From JAWODU01 sp046483125 (GTDB lineage: Bacteria > Verrucomicrobiota > Kiritimatiellia > UBA8416 > JAWODU01): a stretch of 10,411 nt of DNA. The position numbers were made by a program, and so were the translations under genes. Below are positions 4,683 through 10,411 of this stretch, in pieces. Location of the stretch: NCBI GenBank assembly GCA_046483125.1, contig JAWODU010000042.1:1-10411 (forward strand). The letters are read 5' to 3'. Position 1 is the first letter of the stretch. Every line of letters starts with the position of its first letter. Below the pieces are notes generated by a model. That model had not been told where the DNA came from and did not search any database. It was given only the letters and a program-made list of their open reading frames with translations.

Positions 4683-7244
4683 CTATAACCGTGAAATAAC
4701 GACCCTGTTGATGGCCATGCGGGCGGTCCGGGAGTACTCGAATTCCAGCCGGATAGGGAAGTTGTTTTCCTGGAGAAGCTTCAGGACCGCCGGGCGTCCG
4801 CTGACGACGCCCGTGCCGGCGGCCTCGATGTGCCCCGATTTAAGACGCAGTCTTCCGAGCTCGGTTCCCTCTGGCGCGGGTGTGCCGAAAACCATTTCTA
4901 TTTCATAAGCTCCTTTTTCCAGCGGCAGATGGGGACCGTAAAATATCACCCTTGCCGGATCGTGTTGGGGGCGAAAGACAACCGTGTCGCCGGCAGGCTC
5001 GGTATAACCGGCGTGGAAAAAGCAGGGGGCCGGGATCAGGAGGCTCTTGCCGGAAGCTATGGGGAGCCACTCGCCGGCGACAAGTACGGCTGAGTCCAGG
5101 TCCGCCCGTCCTTCCTTGAGGATCATGTCCAACCGCAGGGGAGCGTAACCGGTGAATTGTTCCGCCGGAATGCGTGCCCATATCCATGCGTCTGAATCAA
5201 AACGCACGTGAGTGGCGCTGTTGGTTTCGATCCCGGCAACGCAGGCGCCTTCGACCCACCCGTGGCCCCGTCCCCTGACCAGCCATCTGAGGGCGGGGGC
5301 GGGTGTGGTGAAAGTTGGAGGGGGACGGCGCCGGGTACTGATTCTCTGGCCCGGTTTGTCGAGGCTGACGAACTTTCCATAAGCGGCGTCCTCCGCTTTG
5401 GCTATCATATCGGCGGCGGGGGCGCTGTATTCCAGTTGCCAGCGGCGGGAAGGGAAAAAGAAGCGCCAGTTTTCCAGAACAGGGGCGCGGTCTTCCTCTT
5501 CGTTGAGTATTCTGAAAGCCCAGACCGGGCCGGATTGTTTCAGGAGCGAAAGACGCGGATGGTTAAGAAAATTCTTCAATGTAAAACAGACGGGGAACGG
5601 ACTGACCTTTTCCGGGAAGGCGTTTTCATGAAGAATGAGATATTTAATACCCATGTCTTCGAGAAACGCGATCTGGCCGTCGGTGAGTCTTCCCTTGTTG
5701 AGGCCGTGAAGTCTGCCGAAAACGTCCCGTATGTATTTTCTGCTCACCGCGGGGCTGTATCCGTTGAGCATACGCACACGGTAGAGAAGAGCGTAGTGTT
5801 CATAAAGAGACGACCATGCCGAATCACCGGGCCACAGAGGGACCGCCGCCGCGCGGGGAACTTTCCCGGTTCTTTCGGCGTCTTCGGCGACCGCCGCGTA
5901 AGCGCCTTGTTCGTTTTCGAGCAGACAGATGTCCGGATTCACGTTCAGCTTGAAGTCGCACATGAGTACCAGCGGCAATAAAACCAGGAGAGAGTTCACA
6001 GCTTTCGTGTTTCCGAGGGGCGATACCATCCGGGCGGCGGCGATGGCCGCTGAAACCGCGAGAAGAGCCGGCATAAGGCAGAAAACCTTTGCCGGCTGTC
6101 TGATCATTGTGCCGGCCGGAACGATTTTGCGGAAAAGCTTCAGAAAAGCCCCGTTAAACGGACCTTTCGTTCCGAGCGCCAGCAGGATTATCCCCGCAAT
6201 GGCCGCCGTCAGAAGAACCAGGGGCAGGCGTGAATCCGCGTGAGGCCCCCCTTGCCCGGTTTCCCGCGGGCGAGCCGGGGCAAAGGCCGATCCGGCAATC
6301 AGAATTACGAGGGCGGGAATGCCGATATAGATATGAGCCGACATTCCGCGCGCCCGCGGCGAGATCAAACCGAACCAGGAAGGCGAGTAAACCGCCACTT
6401 CAGTAAGTGATCTGCCTTCATGAACATCGGCGCCGCTGATCGCCACCTTCTGCCGCAGATAAACGTAGGCAAAGGCCGCCGCTCCGAACAGCAGGAGGGG
6501 CAGGAGTGCTGTCACTGGAGCCAGATAAGCGCGCGGGTTTTTCCACTCAAAGTCATGTTTTTTTAAAAGAGCGAGGACACACCAGAACGGAATGGAAAGT
6601 GTGCTGAAAAAAAACACCTGCGCGTCCGTCGTGCACGCGAAAAGCATGGCGGCTCCCGCCAGTACTCCGCCGTAAATCCTTTCATCGCGCACGGCCGTAT
6701 CCAGACCCAGGTACAGCCACGGCACCCACATCATTGCCGGGCCGGAGGGACTTCCGCCGAAAAGGGTGATCCAGCGGTAAGGGAGTACTGTCGCCGCCAG
6801 TGCAAAGCCCGCGGCGGCCAGTTCACGCGGCGTGTAACGCCGGGTGAGAAGCCATGTGCCCAGAAACCCGAGCCAGAGTGAAAGAAATCCTGTTATATTC
6901 CAGCCGAACGCCTGGCCGCCGAGTGCGGCTGAAGCGGCGTAAATCATTGAAAACGGCGCAAAATAGGCTCCCGGCGCGAAGCGCTCCTCATCGCTGCCGG
7001 TGTTGAATTCATAGATATTGTGGAGAAAGGGGGTTTCTCCCGCGATCATATCGCGGGCCAGTTCGAAATGGTAAAGCAACTGCAGGTGATCGCCGGGAAT
7101 CATTTTCAGCGGCCGGCTGTGCTCGGAATTGTGCGCGGAAGCGGGAATTCCGGAGAAAAAGTGCCGCGGCAACGGCCACGAAAACACTATCCAGACGGGT
7201 ATAATTAGAAGAAACGAAAGTCCGGCAAACCGGCGCATGCTCAT
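4683..7244 (-). CDS. GT-C-like polytopic membrane protein with large extracytoplasmic C-terminal region
   Basis: About 853 residues from the chosen start. One transmembrane helix lies at 8-24, then a long loop with PGDHLQLLYHFELARDMIAGETPF (50-73), typical of GT-C glycosyltransferases whose first loop holds the acidic catalytic residue (D52 would be the candidate). About ten more helices lie between 90 and 431. Residues from about 435 are soluble and probably extracytoplasmic, with LNGYSPAVSRKYIRDVF and FLEDMGIKYLILHEN segments like those in YfhO/GT-C type proteins, and a beta-rich end. A role in transferring sugar from a lipid carrier is inference. The ATG at 7244 has AGGAG eight bases upstream. 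A longer frame from GTG 7304 would start inside the promoter at 7276-7304, so I reject it. The cytoplasmic or periplasmic loop at 321-331 is encoded by a strong DNA hairpin (6252-6283). Confidence 0.8.
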   Translation of the reverse strand: MSMRRFAGLSFLLIIPVWIVFSWPLPRHFFSGIPASAHNSEHSRPLKMIPGDHLQLLYHFELARDMIAGETPFLHNIYEFNTGSDEERFAPGAYFAPFSMIYAASAALGGQAFGWNITGFLSLWLGFLGTWLLTRRYTPRELAAAGFALAATVLPYRWITLFGGSPSGPAMMWVPWLYLGLDTAVRDERIYGGVLAGAAMLFACTTDAQVFFFSTLSIPFWCVLALLKKHDFEWKNPRAYLAPVTALLPLLLFGAAAFAYVYLRQKVAISGADVHEGRSLTEVAVYSPSWFGLISPRARGMSAHIYIGIPALVILIAGSAFAPARPRETGQGGPHADSRLPLVLLTAAIAGIILLALGTKGPFNGAFLKLFRKIVPAGTMIRQPAKVFCLMPALLAVSAAIAAARMVSPLGNTKAVNSLLVLLPLVLMCDFKLNVNPDICLLENEQGAYAAVAEDAERTGKVPRAAAVPLWPGDSAWSSLYEHYALLYRVRMLNGYSPAVSRKYIRDVFGRLHGLNKGRLTDGQIAFLEDMGIKYLILHENAFPEKVSPFPVCFTLKNFLNHPRLSLLKQSGPVWAFRILNEEEDRAPVLENWRFFFPSRRWQLEYSAPAADMIAKAEDAAYGKFVSLDKPGQRISTRRRPPPTFTTPAPALRWLVRGRGHGWVEGACVAGIETNSATHVRFDSDAWIWARIPAEQFTGYAPLRLDMILKEGRADLDSAVLVAGEWLPIASGKSLLIPAPCFFHAGYTEPAGDTVVFRPQHDPARVIFYGPHLPLEKGAYEIEMVFGTPAPEGTELGRLRLKSGHIEAAGTGVVSGRPAVLKLLQENNFPIRLEFEYSRTARMAINRVVISRL
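6252..6283. repeat. Nested palindrome inside the membrane-protein gene
   Basis: TTGCCCGG (6252-6259) pairs with CCGGGGCAA (6275-6283) with one bulged base, around the self-complementary CCCGCGGG (6263-6270). It falls in the inter-helix loop PARPRETGQGGPHADSR, a position where an inserted element would be tolerated. Confidence 0.5.
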
Positions 7245-7252
7245 GGGGTCAT

Positions 7253-7257
7253 CTCCT
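7253..7257 (-). promoter_or_regulatory. Ribosome binding site AGGAG that fixes the start of the membrane-protein gene
   Basis: On the minus strand AGGAG lies eight bases before ATG 7244. No comparable site precedes the upstream GTG at 7304, so this site decides the start. Confidence 0.75.
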
Positions 7258-7275
7258 GAAATCCAGCCGCTGAAG

Positions 7276-7304
7276 ACTTTACCCCCGTGGCGGGCGGTTG
7301 TCAC
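7276..7304 (-). promoter_or_regulatory. Candidate sigma70-type promoter for the membrane-protein gene
   Basis: On the minus strand GTGACA (7299-7304) and TAAAGT (7276-7281) are separated by exactly 17 bp, matching consensus at 5 and 4 of 6 positions. It lies directly after the terminator of the upstream lipoprotein gene and about 30 bp before the chosen start, which fits an independent transcription unit. Confidence 0.45.
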
Positions 7305-7322
7305 CTGAATTCCCGGTTATAG

Positions 7323-7364
7323 AAAAACGGCCGCCGATGCCAGCTTTGTGTATCGGCGGCCGTT
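7323..7364 (-). terminator. Intrinsic terminator of the lipoprotein gene
   Basis: A perfect 11-bp stem, CGGCCGCCGAT (7328-7338) with ATCGGCGGCCG (7352-7362), around a 13-base loop. On the minus strand it is followed by TTTTT (7327-7323). It lies 27 bp past the stop of the lipoprotein gene and separates it from the membrane-protein gene. Confidence 0.9.
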
Positions 7365-7390
7365 GTGTACTGCCGGAACAGTGTCTTGTT

Positions 7391-7915
7391 TTACTGATCT
7401 TCTCCCAGTCGCGTGGTCAGCCCTCTGCCTCCTGCGGTGTAATCATGCCGGACTGCGGCATTTGCTATGTACCATGCAACTTTCGATCCTGAACTCAGGT
7501 TCAGGACTACGTATATGGGTCCCCCGTAGTGACTGCCTTCCTTGGAGAACCTGTAGGCGTCCCAGTAACCCTTGTAAGGGGGATCGGCCGGGCGGGCAGT
7601 GTCCAGCTTGTTCTTGTCAGTTGCCGGAAGATCGGTGTGAATGGTCATCGTATCGGCCTTGCCCGTGTATTCTTCCGGAGGAAGGCATACGACGCCGCTG
7701 CTGCTTTCAGGCTCGGTTTTCCAGACAAACCAGCTTGATCCGCCGCTGACTCCACCGCCTCCATCGTCGCCTCCGTCATCTTCTTCGGCGGTTTCGGTTG
7801 TTTCGTCGGTGGTTTCCGTGTCATCTACGTCATCATCGTCGAGTTCACAGCTTATAAGAGCCGTAAGCCCGACGGCTAAAAAAATTCCCAGGAAAATTCT
7901 CAAGTACTTCTCCAT
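7391..7915 (-). CDS. Lipoprotein with acidic linker, unknown function
   Basis: A 174-residue exported lipoprotein. A Lys/Arg-containing start (MEKYLR), hydrophobic helix (6-20) and lipobox LISC put the lipidated cysteine at C23. Residues 24-60 are a disordered Asp/Glu/Thr then Gly/Asp linker (ELDDDDVDD...DDGGGG). A compact domain of about 115 residues begins at SSWFVWK (60-66) and looks beta-rich, with two further aromatic clusters (YKGYWDAYRF, KVAWYIANAAVRH). I cannot assign it to a named family. Minus-strand GGGAG lies six bases before the ATG. A strong terminator follows, so it is probably monocistronic. Asp at +2 is absent (Glu instead), which weakly favours outer-membrane sorting. Confidence 0.85.
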   Translation of the reverse strand: MEKYLRIFLGIFLAVGLTALISCELDDDDVDDTETTDETTETAEEDDGGDDGGGGVSGGSSWFVWKTEPESSSGVVCLPPEEYTGKADTMTIHTDLPATDKNKLDTARPADPPYKGYWDAYRFSKEGSHYGGPIYVVLNLSSGSKVAWYIANAAVRHDYTAGGRGLTTRLGEDQ

Positions 7916-7927
7916 GATACACTCCCT

Positions 7928-8158
7928 GCTCTTATTACGTTAAATGGTTTAATGATCTTTGCAAGCCATGCCCTGAGCGCTAACTGAAACTAAACGCTGT
8001 AATACCGTTTGGCAAGAGCTATTTTCGTGCCAGATAAAAAAATATCCTCAGAACCTTACATGTCGGATTAAAAGGTCGGACAGGCGGCAATTATGGGTTG
8101 AAAATGTACCTGATCGAAATAGAAAGGTTTTCGCAAGGCCGCGAAGAAGAAAGGTTGG
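7928..8158. other. Intergenic region between divergent genes, no gene seen
   Basis: About 230 bp of ordinary-looking sequence. The only regulatory-like match is TTGGCA (8009-8014) and GATAAA (8033-8038) with 18 bp between them on the plus strand, a weak promoter candidate for the SDR gene. No tRNA, leader RNA or terminator was recognised. Confidence 0.5.
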
Positions 8159-8298
8159 GACGGATGACGGATGACCGATGACGGAGGGCAGATGACGGAT
8201 GACGGAAGACGGAGGACGGATGACGGAGGACGGATGACGGAGGACAGAAGACGGAGGACAGATGACGGAGGACAGATGACGGATGACGGAGGACGGAG
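8159..8298 (+). repeat. 20-unit 7-bp tandem array (consensus GACGGAT/G)
   Basis: Twenty uninterrupted 7-base units, mostly GACGGAT and GACGGAG, with variants GACCGAT, GGCAGAT, GACGGAA, GACAGAA and GACAGAT. There are no indels, since the period stays at seven for 140 bp. The tail AGAGATTAAGGTTAGGATTA follows at 8297, as after the two smaller arrays at 2884 and 3117, and in the same orientation. All three lie upstream of plus-strand sugar-enzyme genes or between them. An open frame through the complement gives Ser/Val/Ile/Pro-rich text, a product of the repeat only. Confidence 0.95.
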
Positions 8299-8386
8299 AG
8301 ATTAAGGTTAGGATTAAGAGTGGGATTGAGATAGAGGTGTGTAATGGCTTTGCACCGGGAGACAGGTTCGGGTATTCTGACTTGAG

Positions 8387-9403
8387 ATGAATTCGGAATA
8401 TGATCGGGACAACAAACGTCCGGTACTCGTTACCGGGGCTTCTGGATTTGTGGGCGGACACCTGATCCGTTACCTGGTGAGCAAGGGAGTACGGGTCAGG
8501 GGGATGATCCGGAACGGGAGCAAATCGGGGGCCGTCGAAAAACTCGGGGCTGAGCCGGTGCTTGCCGATCTTCGCGACGCCGAGAGCCTCAAACGGGCCG
8601 TAGAGGGCGTAAAGCAGGTGTATCACATCGCCGCGTTGTTCCGGCAGGCGGGTCTCCCCGAGGGCGTCTACCGCGAAGTCAACGCAGAGGGGGTACGTAG
8701 GCTTCTCGAAGCCTGTGTTTCCGCCGGTGTTGAACGTGTTGTCCACTGTTCCACGGTAGGTGTGCTCGGGCACGTCAAGAATCCCCCGGCAAATGAGGAG
8801 ACCGAATACAATCCCGGAGATATATATCAGGAGACCAAGCTGGAAGGCGAGCGTGTTGCTCTGGAGTACTTTTCTTCCGGACGTATGGGCGGGGTTGTAA
8901 TACGCCCGGCCATGATTTACGGGCCCGGAGACACGCGCATGCTGAAATTGTTCAAAATGATAGCCCGGGGCCGTTTCTTTTACGTCGGCAGGGGAAGGGC
9001 GTATGTGCATTTCATCGATGTCAGGGATCTTGCGAGAGCTTTTTATCTGGCCATGGAAAAGAGGGATATTAACGGCGAAGTTTACATAATTGCCGGCCGG
9101 AAGGCGGTGCCGCTTTGCGATATGGTAAACACGGTTGCCGATTACATGGGCGTGAAAAGGCCGAGGGTCCACTTACCCGCGCGTCCGGTACAGTGGCTGG
9201 GAAGTCTGTGCGAGGCGATATGTACCCCGCTTGGCCTGAACCCCCCGATCTACCGCCGGAGAGTGGATTTCTTCACAAAGGACCGCTGGTTCGATAGTTC
9301 CAGGGCGCAAAGAGACCTGGGCTTTGAACCATCGGGGACATTTGAAGAAGAACTCGCGGATATAGTGGAATGGTATCGCAAGGCGGGGTGGCTGGACCGT
9401 TAA
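8387..9403 (+). CDS. Extended SDR, NAD(P)-dependent sugar epimerase/dehydratase-like
   Basis: A 338-residue extended short-chain dehydrogenase/reductase, the normal length for the class. The Rossmann motif TGASGFVGGHL is at 16-26, an acidic D61 follows in VLADLRD, and HIAAL is at 80-84. The catalytic serine/threonine lies in STVGVLG (122-128), and Y147/K151 in YQETK form the active-site pair. RPAMIYGPGD and HFIDVRDLARAF are typical epimerase text. R42 after the second strand slightly favours NADP. It resembles the HpnA/dihydroflavonol-reductase-like branch more than the 4,6-dehydratases, so it is not an obvious stand-in for PglF. The ATG has no good ribosome binding site. It stands alone on its strand, downstream of the 7-bp array, and converges with the second lipoprotein gene with 6 bp between stops. 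Substrate unknown. Confidence 0.88.
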   Translation: MNSEYDRDNKRPVLVTGASGFVGGHLIRYLVSKGVRVRGMIRNGSKSGAVEKLGAEPVLADLRDAESLKRAVEGVKQVYHIAALFRQAGLPEGVYREVNAEGVRRLLEACVSAGVERVVHCSTVGVLGHVKNPPANEETEYNPGDIYQETKLEGERVALEYFSSGRMGGVVIRPAMIYGPGDTRMLKLFKMIARGRFFYVGRGRAYVHFIDVRDLARAFYLAMEKRDINGEVYIIAGRKAVPLCDMVNTVADYMGVKRPRVHLPARPVQWLGSLCEAICTPLGLNPPIYRRRVDFFTKDRWFDSSRAQRDLGFEPSGTFEEELADIVEWYRKAGWLDR

Positions 9404-9409
9404 GGGCGC

Positions 9410-9847
9410 TCAGCGTTCAAGTTCTATAGTCGCGAGGGTCATGCCCCATTCCGGATGGCCTGTTTCGTCAGCGAAGACGATGTCGTTTACCTGCAGGTAA
9501 GTTTCCGTAGCGGGAAGATAGTACGTACTCCATATTTCCAGGTCGTAGGCGTCCACCAGGATCATCTCTCCATTTGTGTCTATTGTTCCTGTCAGTTCCC
9601 TTCCGTCCTCGGGCCGGCTGGTAAGGATAGTAAGGTTTGTTCCCGACTGCGTCACTTCCGCCGACAGGGATTCAACGTAGTGAATCTGGCCGGAGTCCTC
9701 TTCCTGTATGTAGTAATACCCGGACCATGAACCCGAAACGTCCGGTACGCCCGTGCTGTCGTCATCGTCTTCACAGCCGGTAAAAAGAACCGCCGCTATC
9801 AGCCATGTTGAAAGTGTCATGAACGACGCGGGAATAAATCTTCTCAA
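9410..9847 (-). CDS. Small lipoprotein with beta-rich domain, unknown function
   Basis: A 145-residue exported lipoprotein read from a TTG start at 9847, supported by minus-strand GAGG five bases upstream. The ATG at 9820 would leave a signal of only 15 residues and has no ribosome binding site. Signal peptide 1-24 ends in the lipobox LFTGC (C25), followed by EDDDD. The domain from about 37 (VSGSWSGYYYIQEED) with VTQSGTNLTILTSRPEDGRELTGTID reads like the small lipocalin-like or beta-sandwich lipoproteins that are common in environmental genomes. It shares the acidic segment right after the cysteine with the lipoprotein at 7391 but no domain similarity is visible. No terminator is seen in the 6 bp before the SDR stop. 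Confidence 0.82.
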   Translation of the reverse strand: MRRFIPASFMTLSTWLIAAVLFTGCEDDDDSTGVPDVSGSWSGYYYIQEEDSGQIHYVESLSAEVTQSGTNLTILTSRPEDGRELTGTIDTNGEMILVDAYDLEIWSTYYLPATETYLQVNDIVFADETGHPEWGMTLATIELER

Positions 9848-9918
9848 AACCGCCTCGGCTTTCTTTGTGGATTAGAAACAGAGTACAGGAGAGGAGAGTG
9901 GGGTGGGAAGGAAAAAGA

Positions 9919-10023
9919 AAAGCTGAAAGCAGAAAGCTGAAAGCAGAAATGGGGAAAGAAAACCGCGAATCACGCGAATCTACGCTAATGGGAGGTGAGG
10001 AGAAGAATTTTTGACAGGATCAA
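9919..10023 (+). repeat. Composite dispersed repeat block, second copy
   Basis: Bases 9919-9989 repeat the block at 4464-4535 (GAAAGC family joined to ACCGCGAATCACGCG) with one base missing. Bases 9999-10023 repeat 98-122 at 24 of 25 positions. Elements found apart elsewhere in the window are thus joined here in one string. Confidence 0.85.
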
Positions 10024-10076
10024 ACGGAAAGACAGGGAAGAATCTCTCACAGAGGCACAGAGGCCACTGAGAATAT

Positions 10077-10131
10077 GAACAGAAGCACGCGAAGGACGCA
10101 AAGTCTTCGCGCTCTTTGCGATCTTCTGTTC
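10077..10131. repeat. Inverted repeat GAACAGAAG...CTTCTGTTC
   Basis: Nine-base outer arms (10077-10085 and 10123-10131) enclose a second pair GCAAAG (10098-10103)/CTTTGC (10114-10119). An alternative GCGAAG/CTTCGC pairing is also possible inside. Its CGCGAAGGACGCAAAG core resembles DNA inside the aminotransferase gene at 3739-3754. Confidence 0.6.
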
Positions 10132-10135
10132 AAGG

Positions 10136-10161
10136 ATAGCCGCAAAAAGGCACAAAAGGGG
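10136..10161 (+). repeat. Dispersed ATAGCCGCAAAAAGGCACAA repeat
   Basis: Third copy of the family at 74-97 and 3082-3114, in the same orientation, followed by AGGGG as in the first copy. Confidence 0.75.
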
Positions 10162-10211
10162 AACAGATGAAGATCGGGATTAAACAACGTATCTCCTGCT
10201 CTGCTCCCATT

Positions 10212-10259
10212 GCATCGCACCCGGCGGCGCTATCATCTTCCAGTGGCCGCCAGCGATGC
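10212..10259. repeat. Hairpin GCATCGC...GCGATGC
   Basis: Seven-base outer arms (10212-10218, 10253-10259) and six-base inner arms GGCGGC (10223-10228)/GCCGCC (10246-10251), with a 17-base loop and an asymmetric ACCC/A bulge. It precedes the larger inverted repeat by 37 bp, and the two may be parts of one element. Confidence 0.65.
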
Positions 10260-10296
10260 GGGCTGTTGCGTCACGCATTTCGCTTCCGCAGGATTC

Positions 10297-10411
10297 GCAA
10301 ATCGGATCGCAAGCTTGCCGCTTCTGCAAGGCCCCGCCCTCCGAGCGTGTATACATATACCCGAGGAGGGCGGAAACGAAGCAGAAGCGGTGAGATCGCG
10401 GTTCGATTTGC
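10297..10411. repeat. Large inverted repeat reaching the window edge
   Basis: Arms 10297-10327 and 10381-10411 are 31 bases each and pair at 25 positions, perfectly at the outer GCAAATCG/CGATTTGC and the inner CCGCTTCTGC/GCAGAAGCGG. A further CCGCCCTCC/GGAGGGCGG pair lies inside, around an apical GTGTATACATATAC. It may extend past the window. The size and layered pairing suggest a miniature mobile element or a large REP-like palindrome. No protein-coding gene is seen in 9848-10411. Confidence 0.8.

Noticed and set aside
5208..5981. 257-codon open frame on the plus strand
   Set aside because: Shadow of the GC-rich membrane-protein gene on the other strand; no signal, domain or start site supports it.
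7245..7304. Twenty extra N-terminal residues on the membrane protein from GTG 7304
   Set aside because: The segment overlaps the candidate promoter, and a good AGGAG site sits before ATG 7244, which also starts right at the first membrane helix.
8159..8298. CRISPR array
   Set aside because: Units are 7 bp and directly adjacent, with no spacers, and no cas genes are present.
8048..9172. 374-codon open frame on the minus strand
   Set aside because: It lies opposite the well-supported SDR gene, and its end is the 7-bp array translated as Ser/Val/Ile/Pro-rich text.
10190..10290. Integron attC site
   Set aside because: The hairpin is suggestive, but no matching R' and R'' core sites with GTT/AAC flank it and no integrase is seen.
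10256..10393. 45-codon open frame in the right-end inverted repeat
   Set aside because: It is entirely contained in hairpin arms, so its coding look follows from the repeat; no ribosome binding site.
10381..10411. tRNA 3' half, because GCGGTTCGAT resembles a T-loop
   Set aside because: No anticodon arm, D arm or acceptor stem fits; the sequence is explained as the right arm of the inverted repeat.

Overview
The window looks like a piece of chromosome from an uncultured, repeat-rich, probably Gram-negative bacterium. Two Asp-rich lipoproteins, a Campylobacter-type sugar-nucleotide/phosphoglycosyl transferase module and a large membrane protein with a long extracytoplasmic tail fit a didermic cell. 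The intergenic DNA is full of short dispersed repeats (GAAAGCTGAAA strings, a 7-base GACGGAT/G tandem, ATAGCCACAAAAAGG, ACCGCGAATCACGCG, GACAGGATCAACGGG). I associate such repeats with uncultured PVC-group (for example Kiritimatiellota-like) and deltaproteobacterial-type genomes, but taxonomy cannot be fixed from this sequence.

Layout. 1-249: dispersed repeats and a possible scrap of a sugar-transferase gene. 250-1398 (-): AAA+ ATPase of the AAA_14/DUF4143 type, with an operator-like palindrome upstream. 1651-4463 (+): three genes in the order of Campylobacter pglC-pglD-pglE. They encode a PglC-like phosphoglycosyl transferase, a short left-handed beta-helix acyltransferase in the pglD position, and a PglE-like PLP aminotransferase. 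They are spread apart by 200-300 bp spacers full of hairpins and repeats, and the aminotransferase has two in-frame insertions that look repeat-derived. 4464-4682: repeats. 4683-7244 (-): GT-C-like polytopic membrane protein of about 853 residues with its own candidate promoter. 7323-7364 (-): clear intrinsic terminator of the next gene. 7391-7915 (-): lipoprotein. 7916-8386: intergenic DNA with a 20-unit array of a 7-bp repeat. 8387-9403 (+): extended SDR sugar epimerase/dehydratase-like enzyme. 9410-9847 (-): second lipoprotein, convergent with the SDR. 9848-10411: repeats and two large inverted repeats, the last reaching the window edge.

How the genes may work together. The pgl-type module would make an N-acetylated diamino-trideoxy sugar nucleotide (bacillosamine-like) and move the phospho-sugar to a polyprenyl phosphate carrier at the inner membrane face, starting a surface glycan or glycoprotein. 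The GT-C-like protein and the SDR fit the same theme of envelope glycans, but nothing ties them to the same pathway. No 4,6-dehydratase (PglF) is in the window. The most unusual material is the repeat biology: repeats abut stop codons, seem to sit inside coding loops, and form paired REP-like and long hairpin structures.
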